From: Psychrobacillus soli
GTDB lineage: Bacteria > Bacillota > Bacilli > Bacillales_A > Planococcaceae
Length of the DNA: 64,000 bases
Direction: 5' to 3'
NCBI RefSeq assembly: GCF_006861775.1
Contig: NZ_VDGG01000012.1
Location: forward strand, 29,769-93,768
Notes under the pieces: model-generated
Database searches by the model: none
Seen by the model: only the letters and a program-made list of their open reading frames with translations
Told to the model about the DNA's origin: nothing
Made by a program: the position numbers and the translations under genes
Shown here: positions 43,859 to 52,267 of the stretch, piece after piece
Position numbering within the stretch: the stretch's first letter is position 1
Layout of the letters: each line of letters starts with the position of its first letter

Positions 43859-44467
43859 ATGGATCTATCTATGATCAAACAATTAGCAAAGACTGACCGA
43901 CCTACTATTATTGGCATTGATGGATTAAGTGGAGCAGGCAAAACCACGATAACGAAGAATATTACAAAAGAGCTTACTTCAGAAGGTCATAAGATAGTAG
44001 TCATCCATATCGATGATCTAATTGAAGAGCGGGCGAAAAGATATAACACGGGTCGTCCAGAGTGGCGTGAATACTACTGGCTGCAATGGGATGTGAAAGG
44101 AATAAAAGAAACACTTTTTGAAGCAGTTCATCAAAAGTTAAATGTTCTGCATTTAAAGTTTTACAATAAAGAAAATGATCAGTGCTATTTGAAATGCATA
44201 AATATAGAAAAATGCACGATCATTTTAATAGAAGGAATCTTTCTTCAGAGAAAAGAATGGAGATCGCTTTTTGATTATTTGATTTACTTGGATTGTCCAA
44301 AGAATGTTCGAAGCGAGAGAGTTTTACAAAGAGATGCGTACATAGGGGATATGAATGAACGATTAAAAAAATATGAGAGAAGATATTGGATGGGAGAGGA
44401 TTACTATTTTAAAGAAGTAAATCCTATTCAAAAGGCGGATATTGTAATAAAAAGCGAAATTAGTTGA
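43859..44467 (+). CDS. P-loop kinase (uridine kinase-like)
   Basis: Cytosolic kinase of 202 residues: Walker A GIDGLSGAGKTT (~18-29), Asp pair HIDDLIEER (~50-58), Walker-B-like IILIEGIFLQ (~122-131), lid region RSERVLQRD (~146-154). Resembles the uridine kinase/phosphoribulokinase-like AAA group; phosphate acceptor not known. AAGGGGGGA precedes ATG. Confidence 0.82.
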   Translation: MDLSMIKQLAKTDRPTIIGIDGLSGAGKTTITKNITKELTSEGHKIVVIHIDDLIEERAKRYNTGRPEWREYYWLQWDVKGIKETLFEAVHQKLNVLHLKFYNKENDQCYLKCINIEKCTIILIEGIFLQRKEWRSLFDYLIYLDCPKNVRSERVLQRDAYIGDMNERLKKYERRYWMGEDYYFKEVNPIQKADIVIKSEIS

Positions 44468-44662
44468 AAAAGTGTTTTTAGATTTATTAAACAAATTTTT
44501 GAGTAAAATTATAATCAAATATGAAATATGGAGCAACAGGTTCATTTACAATCCAAGATTGTGTATGAACTTGATGCTTTTTGTCGCAACTTTCGAAAGG
44601 CTGAAATGTATGACTATCTTTGTATAGGTTAATCTAAAAAACGAAGAGGAGATGACGCTAGT

Positions 44663-44866
44663 ATGGAAAACAATCAAAAAAAGTATACGGTCGTCGGAAC
44701 AGACATTGAAGAAGTAAAAAGACAAAATGCGAATTCTGGTATGACCTATAACGAACTAAAAGAGTGGTTTGCTAACCAAGCGAAAGATAAAGAGCCACAT
44801 GTACAAACAGAGTTCGGAGAAGAAACAGATATAACAACATTTCCTAACAAAAACGAAAAAATATAA
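44663..44866 (+). CDS. Small gamma-SASP-like protein
   Basis: 67-residue hydrophilic protein. VQTEFGEETDI (~48-58) closely resembles the TEFASETD site at which spore protease GPR cuts gamma-type small acid-soluble spore proteins, and EEVKRQNANS matches the EVKxQN repeat of that family. It carries one repeat instead of the usual two or three, so it is a short or divergent gamma-SASP. AGAGGAG lies ~11 nt before ATG. Followed by a second small Asn-rich gene. Confidence 0.6.
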   Translation: MENNQKKYTVVGTDIEEVKRQNANSGMTYNELKEWFANQAKDKEPHVQTEFGEETDITTFPNKNEKI

Positions 44867-44883
44867 TCTTTACAATTGACTGA

Positions 44884-44912
44884 GTATAATCCACATTGTT
44901 CTGACCATTCTA
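44884..44912 (+). promoter_or_regulatory. Candidate sigma-G promoter
   Basis: GTATA (44884-44888), 17 nt, CATTCTA (44906-44912) agree with forespore sigma-G boxes (GNATA / CATNNTA). Transcription would start just before AAGGAGGTGA. Confidence 0.6.
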
Positions 44913-44936
44913 ATATGGTCAAGGAGGTGAACAGCC

Positions 44937-45128
44937 ATGGGAAACAATAATAACCGCAATAACAATCAAAAAAACCAAAACAATCCAAACAATGAGGTCG
45001 AGTTCGGTGAGGATTTTAACTTTGAAAATTTAAACAATCCACAACGTAACGAAAAAAATAAAAACGACAACCAAAATAACCGTAATAGCAATCGTAACAA
45101 CCAAAACAATCAAAATAATATTAAATAA
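44937..45128 (+). CDS. Asn-rich SASP-like small protein
   Basis: 63 residues, about half Asn, with a central acidic patch EVEFGEDFNFENL like the EFG(E/S)ET element of gamma-SASPs. A very strong AAGGAGGTGA precedes ATG and a good sigma-G promoter lies upstream, consistent with forespore expression. The low-complexity NNRN/NQNN tails make homology assignment unsafe; probable amino-acid-storage spore protein. Confidence 0.6.
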   Translation: MGNNNNRNNNQKNQNNPNNEVEFGEDFNFENLNNPQRNEKNKNDNQNNRNSNRNNQNNQNNIK

Positions 45129-45132
45129 TTTA

Positions 45133-45175
45133 AAATACAGTCCTTCCTAAATAAATATTAGGAAGGACTGTATTT
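45133..45175 (+). terminator. Strong terminator
   Basis: AAATACAGTCCTTCCTAA/TTAGGAAGGACTGTATTT, an 18-bp perfect stem. Confidence 0.9.
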
Positions 45176-45238
45176 CAGTTTAGAGTCTGATCCTTGGTGG
45201 TATAAAGAACTATCTATAGGAATATGGAGGTCATCTAT

Positions 45239-46690
45239 ATGGAGGGAATGGAAGGTATTCAACACTTAGATATAACAGATGCTTTCATGAATTATTTATT
45301 CCCTTTTTCTTTTCGTGAGAAGGAACGTTCAAAACTAATGGAACGCTTGAGAAATCAGCATTTTACTTTTTTCAAATTAGACAAATATGAGCTTCAAGAC
45401 CTTTATTACGGGGAAGGCATTCAAATAAACCATGAAGAATTAGATCAGTTTTTTTTACCTTTTGTTGAAGATAAATTATTTCCACACTCTGTGAACGAAA
45501 GGGGTTTTCTTCGGTATTCAAAAAAAATAAAGAAATCTTTTACTTTAAAAGGGAAAACAAATGAATTCGACTTTATCATAAATAGTGTGGATATCATATT
45601 ATGTCCTTTTGGTATTGGACTTATAACGGTTCGAACAGAAATGACTAAAGAGCAAGAAAGCTTAACGAATGTGTTAGACTTTATGAGTCATTTTCGCGTA
45701 TTAGAGCCTAAACTGGAAGAAGAAAAAGGAACAAATATTCATCAGCAACATAAAACATTCACAACAACAAGTCAACTTATTTTAGATTATTTATGCCCTT
45801 TTTTAAAACCGTTTATAGTACAAAATAGAAAGATGGAAGGGTATTATGGAAGCTTACCGTTTTTTGAAGATGAGCGTATGCTTTCATCCGCTTTTTTAAT
45901 AGCAGCTGGAGGTCAAGCTATCACGAATGATCAATTATTTCGAATGGGGCAATTGGATGGGAAAGATTCAGAGGGAAAGGAATTTATATCCAGTACTAAT
46001 CCAGCCTATATTAAACGCTATTTAGAGAAGCGGGTACATGACAGATGGGCACCAAATACATATACGATTACTTCTGTGCATACACAAACGACTATTTCTA
46101 TAAAAAGTAAAGAGATATTAAAGAAAGATATAGCCAAGTTTATGAGTATTCATTATTATAATTTATTGCTCCATTTTTACTATAAAATTATGTTATTGAG
46201 GCTGTCTTTTGAATATAGTGAGATGAGTTGGGCTAAAGACAAACAGTACGTGGAAGAGTTAATCGAACTTATATCTAAATTTGATTCGCGTTACTATTTT
46301 GAAGAAGTATCGGTTCGTTCGGAAGGAAAAGAGTTTACAAATATGTTGCGTGAAGTATTTTATTTAAAGCCACTTTTTGGAGAAGTAAAACGAACAGTAG
46401 ATGATTTATATCGTGCGCAAGAAAAACAAACAGGTAAACGTCATAATATGCTGTTGTTTATTTTAACTGTATACACGGTCGTATCTGGAATTTATGGGAT
46501 GAATTTAGTAATAGAGGACTGGAAAGAAGACTTTAATTGGTCTAACGTGTTCAACTATACCTTTTTTGAGTGGATTACCCTCGTTACTGCATTGTCAGGA
46601 ATAGCATTATCTACAACTCTGCTTGTATCGACAAGTGGAAAAGGGATTTGGAATAAATATAGAAAATGGAGGCGGGATCATTTTAAGTAA
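45239..46690 (+). CDS. CorA-like membrane protein with GMN motif
   Basis: Protein of 483 residues with a large soluble N-terminal region and two C-terminal membrane helices (NMLLFILTVYTVVSGI and ITLVTALSGIALSTTLLV). The first is followed by YGMNL, the CorA/Mrs2 channel signature, while the rest is highly divergent from CorA, including a longer N-terminal region. GGAGGT at 45226-45231 selects ATG 45239 over 45224. Probably a divalent-cation channel relative; without clear family similarity in the soluble part it may have another role. Confidence 0.6.
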   Translation: MEGMEGIQHLDITDAFMNYLFPFSFREKERSKLMERLRNQHFTFFKLDKYELQDLYYGEGIQINHEELDQFFLPFVEDKLFPHSVNERGFLRYSKKIKKSFTLKGKTNEFDFIINSVDIILCPFGIGLITVRTEMTKEQESLTNVLDFMSHFRVLEPKLEEEKGTNIHQQHKTFTTTSQLILDYLCPFLKPFIVQNRKMEGYYGSLPFFEDERMLSSAFLIAAGGQAITNDQLFRMGQLDGKDSEGKEFISSTNPAYIKRYLEKRVHDRWAPNTYTITSVHTQTTISIKSKEILKKDIAKFMSIHYYNLLLHFYYKIMLLRLSFEYSEMSWAKDKQYVEELIELISKFDSRYYFEEVSVRSEGKEFTNMLREVFYLKPLFGEVKRTVDDLYRAQEKQTGKRHNMLLFILTVYTVVSGIYGMNLVIEDWKEDFNWSNVFNYTFFEWITLVTALSGIALSTTLLVSTSGKGIWNKYRKWRRDHFK

Positions 46691-46779
46691 CTTCTATTTA
46701 CTATTTCTGCCCATATACAGTATATTTATATGAGTATAAGACTTATATAAATAACGGACATTAAAGGGCGGGTAAAGAA

Positions 46780-47670
46780 GTGAACGAAGGAAATACATCG
46801 AAGTCTATTGTGTTACCCTTAATCATTTCCATTGTTGCGATTTCGTTTGCCGCAATTTTTGTGAAATGGTCAACGGCACCAGCAACTATTTTAAGTATGT
46901 ATCGGATGATTTTGGCATGTCTATTATTAGTACCGGTTGTTTGGTTTAAAAGAAATGAGTTTCAAAAGATAGCTAAAAAAGAATGGTATTTACTTTTTTT
47001 TGCTGGTTTATTTTTAGCGCTCCATTTTGCACTTTGGTTTGGTTCATTGAAGTTGACGACGGTCGCAAGTTCGACGATTATCCTAGCATTGCAACCAATT
47101 GTTGCATTGATAGGGGGAGCATTTTTATATAAAGAAAGAACAACAACTGCCGCTTTGACAACGATGGGAATTGCTGTTGTAGGAGCTGTAATGGTCGGTT
47201 GGGGTGATTTCGGATTAAGTAAAAATGCAATTATTGGAGACATTCTTTCCTTTTTAAGTGTTATTGCCGTTGTCGGATACTTATTAATCGGACAAAATGC
47301 AGTGAAAAAAGTGTCTCACTGGATTTATAGTTTTTGTGTTTTTGGGTTCGCAGCGATTGCATTAATTGTCTATAACTTAGTAACAAATGTAGCAATGGGT
47401 GGATATGATGCGAAAGAATGGGGTATTTTTGTTTTACTTGCAATCGTACCAACGATTTCTCATGTGATTAATAATTGGTTGTTAAACTACGTAAATGCTA
47501 CTACCATTTCCATGAGTATTCTAGGTGAGCCAGTTGGGGCAACGATACTTGCAGCTATCTTCTTAGGTGAACGTCTTGTTGGATGGCAAATTGTAGGTGG
47601 ACTGCTAGTTTTGCTTGGTGTTTTCTTATTTTTAACACAGCAAATGAATCGTTACAAGAAAGTAAAATAA
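46780..47670 (+). CDS. EamA/DMT superfamily transporter
   Basis: Ten-helix drug/metabolite permease of 296 residues, two EamA repeats: FAAIFVKWSTAPATILSMYR and ISMSILGEPVGATILAAIFLGE (split). GTG 46780 follows AAAGGGCGGG. Exports or imports a small metabolite; substrate unknown. Confidence 0.87.
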   Translation: MNEGNTSKSIVLPLIISIVAISFAAIFVKWSTAPATILSMYRMILACLLLVPVVWFKRNEFQKIAKKEWYLLFFAGLFLALHFALWFGSLKLTTVASSTIILALQPIVALIGGAFLYKERTTTAALTTMGIAVVGAVMVGWGDFGLSKNAIIGDILSFLSVIAVVGYLLIGQNAVKKVSHWIYSFCVFGFAAIALIVYNLVTNVAMGGYDAKEWGIFVLLAIVPTISHVINNWLLNYVNATTISMSILGEPVGATILAAIFLGERLVGWQIVGGLLVLLGVFLFLTQQMNRYKKVK

Positions 47671-47687
47671 TTTATTTTAGGGAACGG

Positions 47688-47744
47688 AAAAGGACTGCTC
47701 TCAATGGACATTGATAAATGTCTTTTGAGAGCAGTCCTCTTTTA
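47688..47744. terminator. Bidirectional terminator between convergent genes
   Basis: GGACTGCTCTCAA/TTGAGAGCAGTCC with an inner GACAT/ATGTC stem; T run on plus, shorter on minus. Confidence 0.87.
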
Positions 47745-47764
47745 ATGCTTTGTTTTTTGGAGTA

Positions 47765-48673
47765 TTAGAGACGAGGATTTGTTCTGTTGTCAATTTCTAT
47801 AGCAAGCTGATTTAATTTTTGTTCTAAATCATTAATAATGATTAACTTGGCATCCAATTTTTCTTCGAAATCTAAAGATTTTCCTAATACTTCCTTTATT
47901 TGATGTTCTAATTGTACAAATGTTTCAGGGGTTGTAGTAGAAATACTTGTGGAAGAAAGTGAGTCATCATCTGTAACAGCTTGAATAATGGTTTTTTGGT
48001 TCAACTCTTTTTCATTTTGTTCTTTTACATTCAATAGTTCCTGTTGGAGCTCTTCTATAGTTATATCTTTCTGTTCTATTTCATTTATTAAATGCATTCT
48101 TTCTTTTTGGTATTGCGTATAGTCTTTGACGGTTGTATCTAATTTTTCTATTTGGGAGTATACTTGTTTATTTGCTTCTTCAACGAGATGAACAAGGTTA
48201 TACTCTAGCTGCTCAATGGTCGGTTTATATTCCGCGATCTTTTGATGAAGAGAAGAGACTTGCTTGTCATATTTTTGCGTCCTATATTTATCGTTATTGA
48301 AACCGTCTTTTAATACTTTAATAACTTCCGTCAACTGTTTGTTCATTTGCCGTAAATCAGTGGCGGTTTTCTCCAGATGATTAATAGTAGTAAGTGATGT
48401 TTTTCTTTGCATATCATATAAATTTATACGATCCTTATAATCCTGCGTCTGTTTTTCCATTTCTACCTGTAATTTGTTCAACGCATCAGACAGTGCGTCT
48501 TTTTCGTTCGATAATTGAAAAATTTCTTGCTCTAGTTTTTCTATTAATACATAATCAGGCGTATCATCATATTTTTTAAGGCGATCGGTAGATTTAGCTA
48601 GTTCTGCTTTTAAGTAAATAATCGTTTGTTGAAGTTGTTTCGTATCATAACTTTGGATATCTTCACTATTCAT
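47765..48673 (-). CDS. Coiled-coil protein of unknown function
   Basis: 302 residues, almost entirely heptad-like helix rich in Glu, Lys, Gln and Asn with no membrane segment or signal peptide; a Ser/Thr-rich break (SLSSTSISTTTPE) lies near 240-252. GGGAGGT before ATG 48673 decides the start. Last gene of a minus-strand cluster in a region with sporulation signals. Could be a structural spore-surface or scaffold protein (inference from context only). Confidence 0.65.
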   Translation of the reverse strand: MNSEDIQSYDTKQLQQTIIYLKAELAKSTDRLKKYDDTPDYVLIEKLEQEIFQLSNEKDALSDALNKLQVEMEKQTQDYKDRINLYDMQRKTSLTTINHLEKTATDLRQMNKQLTEVIKVLKDGFNNDKYRTQKYDKQVSSLHQKIAEYKPTIEQLEYNLVHLVEEANKQVYSQIEKLDTTVKDYTQYQKERMHLINEIEQKDITIEELQQELLNVKEQNEKELNQKTIIQAVTDDDSLSSTSISTTTPETFVQLEHQIKEVLGKSLDFEEKLDAKLIIINDLEQKLNQLAIEIDNRTNPRL

Positions 48674-48714
48674 GTCAGTACCTCCCATCACAAATGTTCC
48701 ATAAGGAAGAAAAA

Positions 48715-49029
48715 TTATAACTTTTCTTTTAATAGAGTGATCACTTCTTCAAATTCCTGTTGGTTATCTGCAGTGATACGGTCCAGTTCCTCCAAAATTT
48801 TCACTTGAGAAAGTCCACTGTTATCGTCCGCCACTTCTCCATTCTTTCGGTTAGTTTGGTTTATTAACAGATAAGCAATGAGCATATTCAATGTATTGCT
48901 TTCTAAAAAGATAAAACTATTGTCATTTTCTTTTTTTTCTTCTTTTAGCTCGTCCAGCTGTTCCTCCATTAATCGACGTATTAAATTCTTTAATAATATT
49001 TCTTGTTCATTTTCATTTGGGTTTCTCAT
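48715..49029 (-). CDS. Small acidic helical protein, unknown
   Basis: 104 residues, highly charged N-terminal half (EEQLDELKEEKKENDNS), a moderately hydrophobic centre (LNMLIAYLLINQ) and an acidic C-terminal helix. ATG overlaps the previous gene's stop by 4 nt (ATGA), so the two are coupled. No family recognised. Its coupling suggests that its product works with the 190-residue protein. Confidence 0.65.
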   Translation of the reverse strand: MRNPNENEQEILLKNLIRRLMEEQLDELKEEKKENDNSFIFLESNTLNMLIAYLLINQTNRKNGEVADDNSGLSQVKILEELDRITADNQQEFEEVITLLKEKL

Positions 49030-49598
49030 TTTTCATCCCCCTGTTTAAGGATAGTTCCGTTCAAACTGATGGGATTAACCGCAGCGATTCCTTCTTCTAT
49101 TTGGTCACTATATGTAAACCCCATAATACTGCCTCCATAAGATTTTTCAGAAGACCAAGTAATCTGGAAATTGGAAAACGAAAGGATTTCATTAGGTTCA
49201 ATGGATGATTTACCTAAAGGTTTCAGCCAATATTCCTCTTTATTCGTTTTTTCATTTATGCGTTGCCATCCTCCAGGACCCTTTAATGATTGTTTAAAAT
49301 CTTCATAAACGTACTTCCCGGAAAAAGAAAAAGGTGATTCTTTCGAAATTTTGATACATAGATACGGATTTGTAATCGACTTATTTCCTATATTCTTTAC
49401 ATGGTAAGACCCAAGGCATAAGCTTTCCTGTGTAGGATCATGGGATATATCCAATGAATAAGTAAAATAGCTTATTATATCCGATTGGCCAGGATTATTA
49501 AGCTCAACTACTAACTTTTTTATTTCATCTAAGTATGCTTTCGTTTCATGTTGTAGCTTTGCCATTTTTGCTTCTACATCAATCGTATCGTATTCCAC
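49026..49598 (-). CDS. Unknown protein of the spore-associated cluster
   Basis: 190 residues: a short N-terminal helix, then a beta-rich domain (YHVKNIGNKSITNPYLCIKIS, ~85-100 region; NEILSFSNFQITWSS ~140-154). The central strand pattern looks like an immunoglobulin-like/CARDB-type domain. GTG start with AAAGGGGTG upstream. It lies behind the terminator of the Cys-rich gene, so it may be read by read-through or an internal promoter. No family assigned. Confidence 0.62.
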   Translation of the reverse strand: MEYDTIDVEAKMAKLQHETKAYLDEIKKLVVELNNPGQSDIISYFTYSLDISHDPTQESLCLGSYHVKNIGNKSITNPYLCIKISKESPFSFSGKYVYEDFKQSLKGPGGWQRINEKTNKEEYWLKPLGKSSIEPNEILSFSNFQITWSSEKSYGGSIMGFTYSDQIEEGIAAVNPISLNGTILKQGDEK

Positions 49599-49616
49599 TA
49601 CTTTGCACCCCTTTTA

Positions 49617-49650
49617 TAAAAAAATGAAGAGAGAAATATCCTCTCTTCAT
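49617..49650 (-). terminator. Terminator of the sigma-K-controlled gene
   Basis: On the minus strand ATGAAGAGAG/CTCTCTTCAT followed by T7. Confidence 0.8.
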
Positions 49651-49689
49651 AATATGTTTGGTGCCTATCCATTATCACCATCGTCAACA

Positions 49690-50379
49690 TTAAGGAAAAA
49701 CAACTGGGCATTGTAGAGGACGAACTGGTGCAGGGCATTCAGTTGGTAAATCATCTCTTGGTTCACAGAACTCAGCTAAGAATTCTACCGTTACAGGGAA
49801 TGTTGATTGGATGCTTTGGCAAGTTACTACGGAGATGGTTAGGGAATCAAATTCGATTGGGATTATTCCAGTTGCTGGAACTGTAACTGGATCATCACTA
49901 ATATTAAAAGTACATACAAAACAGTCTAAATCTGTGTACGTAATTTCAACATCTGTTCCTTCAGGGGCACACATAGTGACAGTTTCACAACGAGAAATCC
50001 TTAGAGCTGGATTATCATTATATCCTGTTTGGCTAGTCAATACCGTTCCGTTTGCTAAAATCACGCAAATTGTAACAATAAAATTTTTACGAATATGAAG
50101 CTGTTGAAGTGTAACAGGGGTTCCATCAATGACAAATGGTCGATCATCCCGATCTAATATTTCAACCGGTCTTCTTGGGTGCGGAGTAACTTCACATTTA
50201 ACTTTTGCACGTGTTAAATCAACCTCTGCACCTTCTGGTAATCCCGGAACAGCATTAAAGGTAATTGTGCTACCCGATAGTGTTACATCAAACGATTTTT
50301 CTTTCACAATCCAATCATATACCTTATCGACGTTTATACAAATTAGTTCTTGACCACCACTTAAATTTTTTGCTTGCAT
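49690..50379 (-). CDS. Cys-containing probable spore-surface protein
   Basis: 229 residues, beta-rich, no signal peptide, about ten Cys, including LICINVDKVYDWIVKEK near the N-terminus, a pattern I associate with Bacillales spore coat/exosporium-type hypothetical proteins. C-terminus is Pro/Cys-rich (CPAPVRPLQCPVVF). GGAGGT sets ATG 50379 (a frame-mate ATG is at 50397). A near-perfect sigma-K promoter lies upstream, implying late mother-cell expression. Likely a disulfide-linked coat or appendage component. Confidence 0.65.
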   Translation of the reverse strand: MQAKNLSGGQELICINVDKVYDWIVKEKSFDVTLSGSTITFNAVPGLPEGAEVDLTRAKVKCEVTPHPRRPVEILDRDDRPFVIDGTPVTLQQLHIRKNFIVTICVILANGTVLTSQTGYNDNPALRISRCETVTMCAPEGTDVEITYTDLDCFVCTFNISDDPVTVPATGIIPIEFDSLTISVVTCQSIQSTFPVTVEFLAEFCEPRDDLPTECPAPVRPLQCPVVFP

Positions 50380-50417
50380 ATTTGCGAAAACCTCCATTAT
50401 TTTTTTGCTTACACAAG

Positions 50418-50444
50418 TATCATATGGAGTTAGTGCTCAAGCGT
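50418..50444 (-). promoter_or_regulatory. Sigma-K promoter
   Basis: On the minus strand: AC (50444-50443), 16 nt, CATATGATA (50426-50418), agreeing with the sigma-K consensus AC-N16-CATANNNTA. Directs the Cys-containing gene. Confidence 0.72.
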
Positions 50445-50690
50445 ATAGGTAAAGTGCTTATGAGGGCATTATTTAAATTGATTGTTTTAGTGATTTATTG
50501 GTAAATGTATTTACATCTTAACCCTAGTGCTTGTACTTCTGCATACATCCCATCACTGAAGCAATTATTCCTGGGGAGTGGTATGGCCAGATTTGTAGCC
50601 CAAAACGGCTTTACGCCCAACCGTTAAAATTTGTCACGCAATGTAAACATCATTAATAGTATAGTCATATACCGCAAAGGGGTGAAAATA
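50445..50690. other. Divergent gap with short palindromes
   Basis: Contains GTAAAT-GT-ATTTAC (50501-50514) and an AACGG/CCGTT hairpin near 50610-50628, before the ribosome site AAGGGGTGA of the acidic-repeat gene. No gene seen. Confidence 0.4.
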
Positions 50691-51791
50691 ATGGAAGATT
50701 CTAAGCTATACTCCACTCAAGACATCGAAAACCTAAAACAGAAAATCGCCATTTATAGAGACACTTTAAATTCATTAAAAGCTGGAAATTCAGTAGAAGT
50801 TAAAGATGAAATAGAAAACATGCAAAAAGAGGAGTATGGGGAACGAGTGAAAAATATTACAGTTCAGATTGAATCTATTAATCAAACTGTAGAGGTGTTG
50901 AGTCAAGATATTTCAGTAATTATGGATTTATTAAAATCGGAAGACGTGAACGACCTTATTGAAAGTATAAACACGCTAGTCGATTTACACGATTCGATCA
51001 ATATCTCCAATGAAAACGAGGAGAACGAGATTGAAAAAGAAATTAATCATACCGGGACATTAACTTCTCCGATTCCAACAGCGACTCTTCCACTATCTTA
51101 CAAACAATTTAAGGATTTTTTCAATAATGCAAACGATATTCAAGAAATTACGGCTAGTCCAGACCCTGTAGTAAGCATAGATTTGGGGGACAATCAATCT
51201 AATGGTAGAAGAAGTTTCCCATCTATAGGCGTTAATACTACTCAGGTAAGTAATAGTCAGTTTAGAAATTTTCATACAAAACCAACGAACACTTTAAATA
51301 GAGTTGTAATGAAACAAGCAATTCCATTAAAAGTAAAAATAAATCCTTCTATTTCATTTTCATTGACACCAAATGATATCCGACTTGAAGAAAATCCAGC
51401 CGTTGGAGAATCTTCTAATATAGTGCGGAACGAGGCGATAGTGGAGGAGACAGAAGATACAGTTGAGATGAAAGTAGCAGATGCGGGTGAAGTGATAGTA
51501 GAAGACGCAGTCGAGATGGAGATAGAAGATACAGTTGAGATGAAAGTAGCAGATGCACCTGAAGTGAAAATAGAAGATATAGTTGAAATGAAAGTAGAAG
51601 ATGTAGTTGAGATTATAGTAGAAGATACAGACGAGATGAAAGTAGCAGATGCGGTTGAAGTAATAGAAGATGATACAGGTGAGATCGTAAATGAAATAGT
51701 GGATGAATCAATTGTAAACGAACAACCAGAAAATAAAACAAAAAATAGAGACTTTTTATCATTCTTTAACTTCTTCTTAAAGAAAAATTAA
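50691..51791 (+). CDS. Coiled-coil protein with acidic tandem repeats
   Basis: 366 residues. An N-terminal helical coiled coil (~1-130) is followed by a Ser/Thr/Pro-containing middle (~135-215) and a strongly acidic repeat region (~250-335) built on E-D-T-V-E-M-K-V-A-D-A, then a basic-aromatic tail FFNFFLKKN. AAGGGGTGA fixes ATG 50691. First gene of a plus-strand group with a JAMM protease. No family recognised; possibly a spore-associated structural protein. Confidence 0.65.
   Translation: MEDSKLYSTQDIENLKQKIAIYRDTLNSLKAGNSVEVKDEIENMQKEEYGERVKNITVQIESINQTVEVLSQDISVIMDLLKSEDVNDLIESINTLVDLHDSINISNENEENEIEKEINHTGTLTSPIPTATLPLSYKQFKDFFNNANDIQEITASPDPVVSIDLGDNQSNGRRSFPSIGVNTTQVSNSQFRNFHTKPTNTLNRVVMKQAIPLKVKINPSISFSLTPNDIRLEENPAVGESSNIVRNEAIVEETEDTVEMKVADAGEVIVEDAVEMEIEDTVEMKVADAPEVKIEDIVEMKVEDVVEIIVEDTDEMKVADAVEVIEDDTGEIVNEIVDESIVNEQPENKTKNRDFLSFFNFFLKKN
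51440..51690 (+). repeat. Intragenic acidic-motif repeats
   Basis: AGAAGATACAGTTGAGATG and the following AAAGTAGCAGATGC recur identically at ~51452 and ~51524 (72-nt step), with a third diverged copy at ~51620. Such direct repeats are prone to expansion and contraction. Confidence 0.8.
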
Positions 51792-51792
51792 A

Positions 51793-52203
51793 GTGAAAAT
51801 GAACCAAGTGATTATTTCTGAGTTTCTTATAAAAGAAGTGATAGACCATGCACGTAACCAACTACCGTATGAATCGTGTGGGCTGCTTGCCGGTACTGAT
51901 GGGAAAGTAAATTCATTTTGGGTATTAGAAAATGAACTGAAATCGGATAGGCGTTTTTTTGTCTCCAAGACAGAAGTGGCAAAAACGCTTGAGCAAATTG
52001 CAGAGCGAAAAGAAAATGTGATAGCTATCTATCACTCCCACCCTACTACTGCAGCGATACCTTCTAGTTATGATATGATAAACCACCCAGATTCTACTAT
52101 TAAAATGCTAATTGTCTCTTTTAAGTCAGAACCTCCCGAAGCAAAATGCTACCACATTTTACACCGAACGTATTTAGAATGTCCTTTTTTAATAGAAACA
52201 TAA
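51793..52203 (+). CDS. JAMM/MPN+ metallopeptidase (M67 / Mov34)
   Basis: Zinc isopeptidase-like protein of 136 residues. The JAMM signature is complete: Glu27 in YESCG, then HSHPTTAAIPSSYD (His81, His83, Ser91, Asp94). Bacterial JAMMs trim C-terminal tails from ubiquitin-like or sulfur-carrier proteins, or act as desampylases. It starts 1 nt after the preceding stop (GTG 51793; ATG 51799 is an alternative) and is followed by a peptide with a GG-containing tail. Confidence 0.85.
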   Translation: MKMNQVIISEFLIKEVIDHARNQLPYESCGLLAGTDGKVNSFWVLENELKSDRRFFVSKTEVAKTLEQIAERKENVIAIYHSHPTTAAIPSSYDMINHPDSTIKMLIVSFKSEPPEAKCYHILHRTYLECPFLIET

Positions 52204-52267
52204 TATTAGCCCTACCTTTATTTGCTAGTTTTAATATACTACACCATAGCAATGGAGGTGAATTACA

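Noticed and set aside
49811..50098. 95-codon plus-strand frame opposite the Cys-containing gene
   Set aside because: The minus-strand gene has the sigma-K promoter, ribosome site and terminator; this frame has none.
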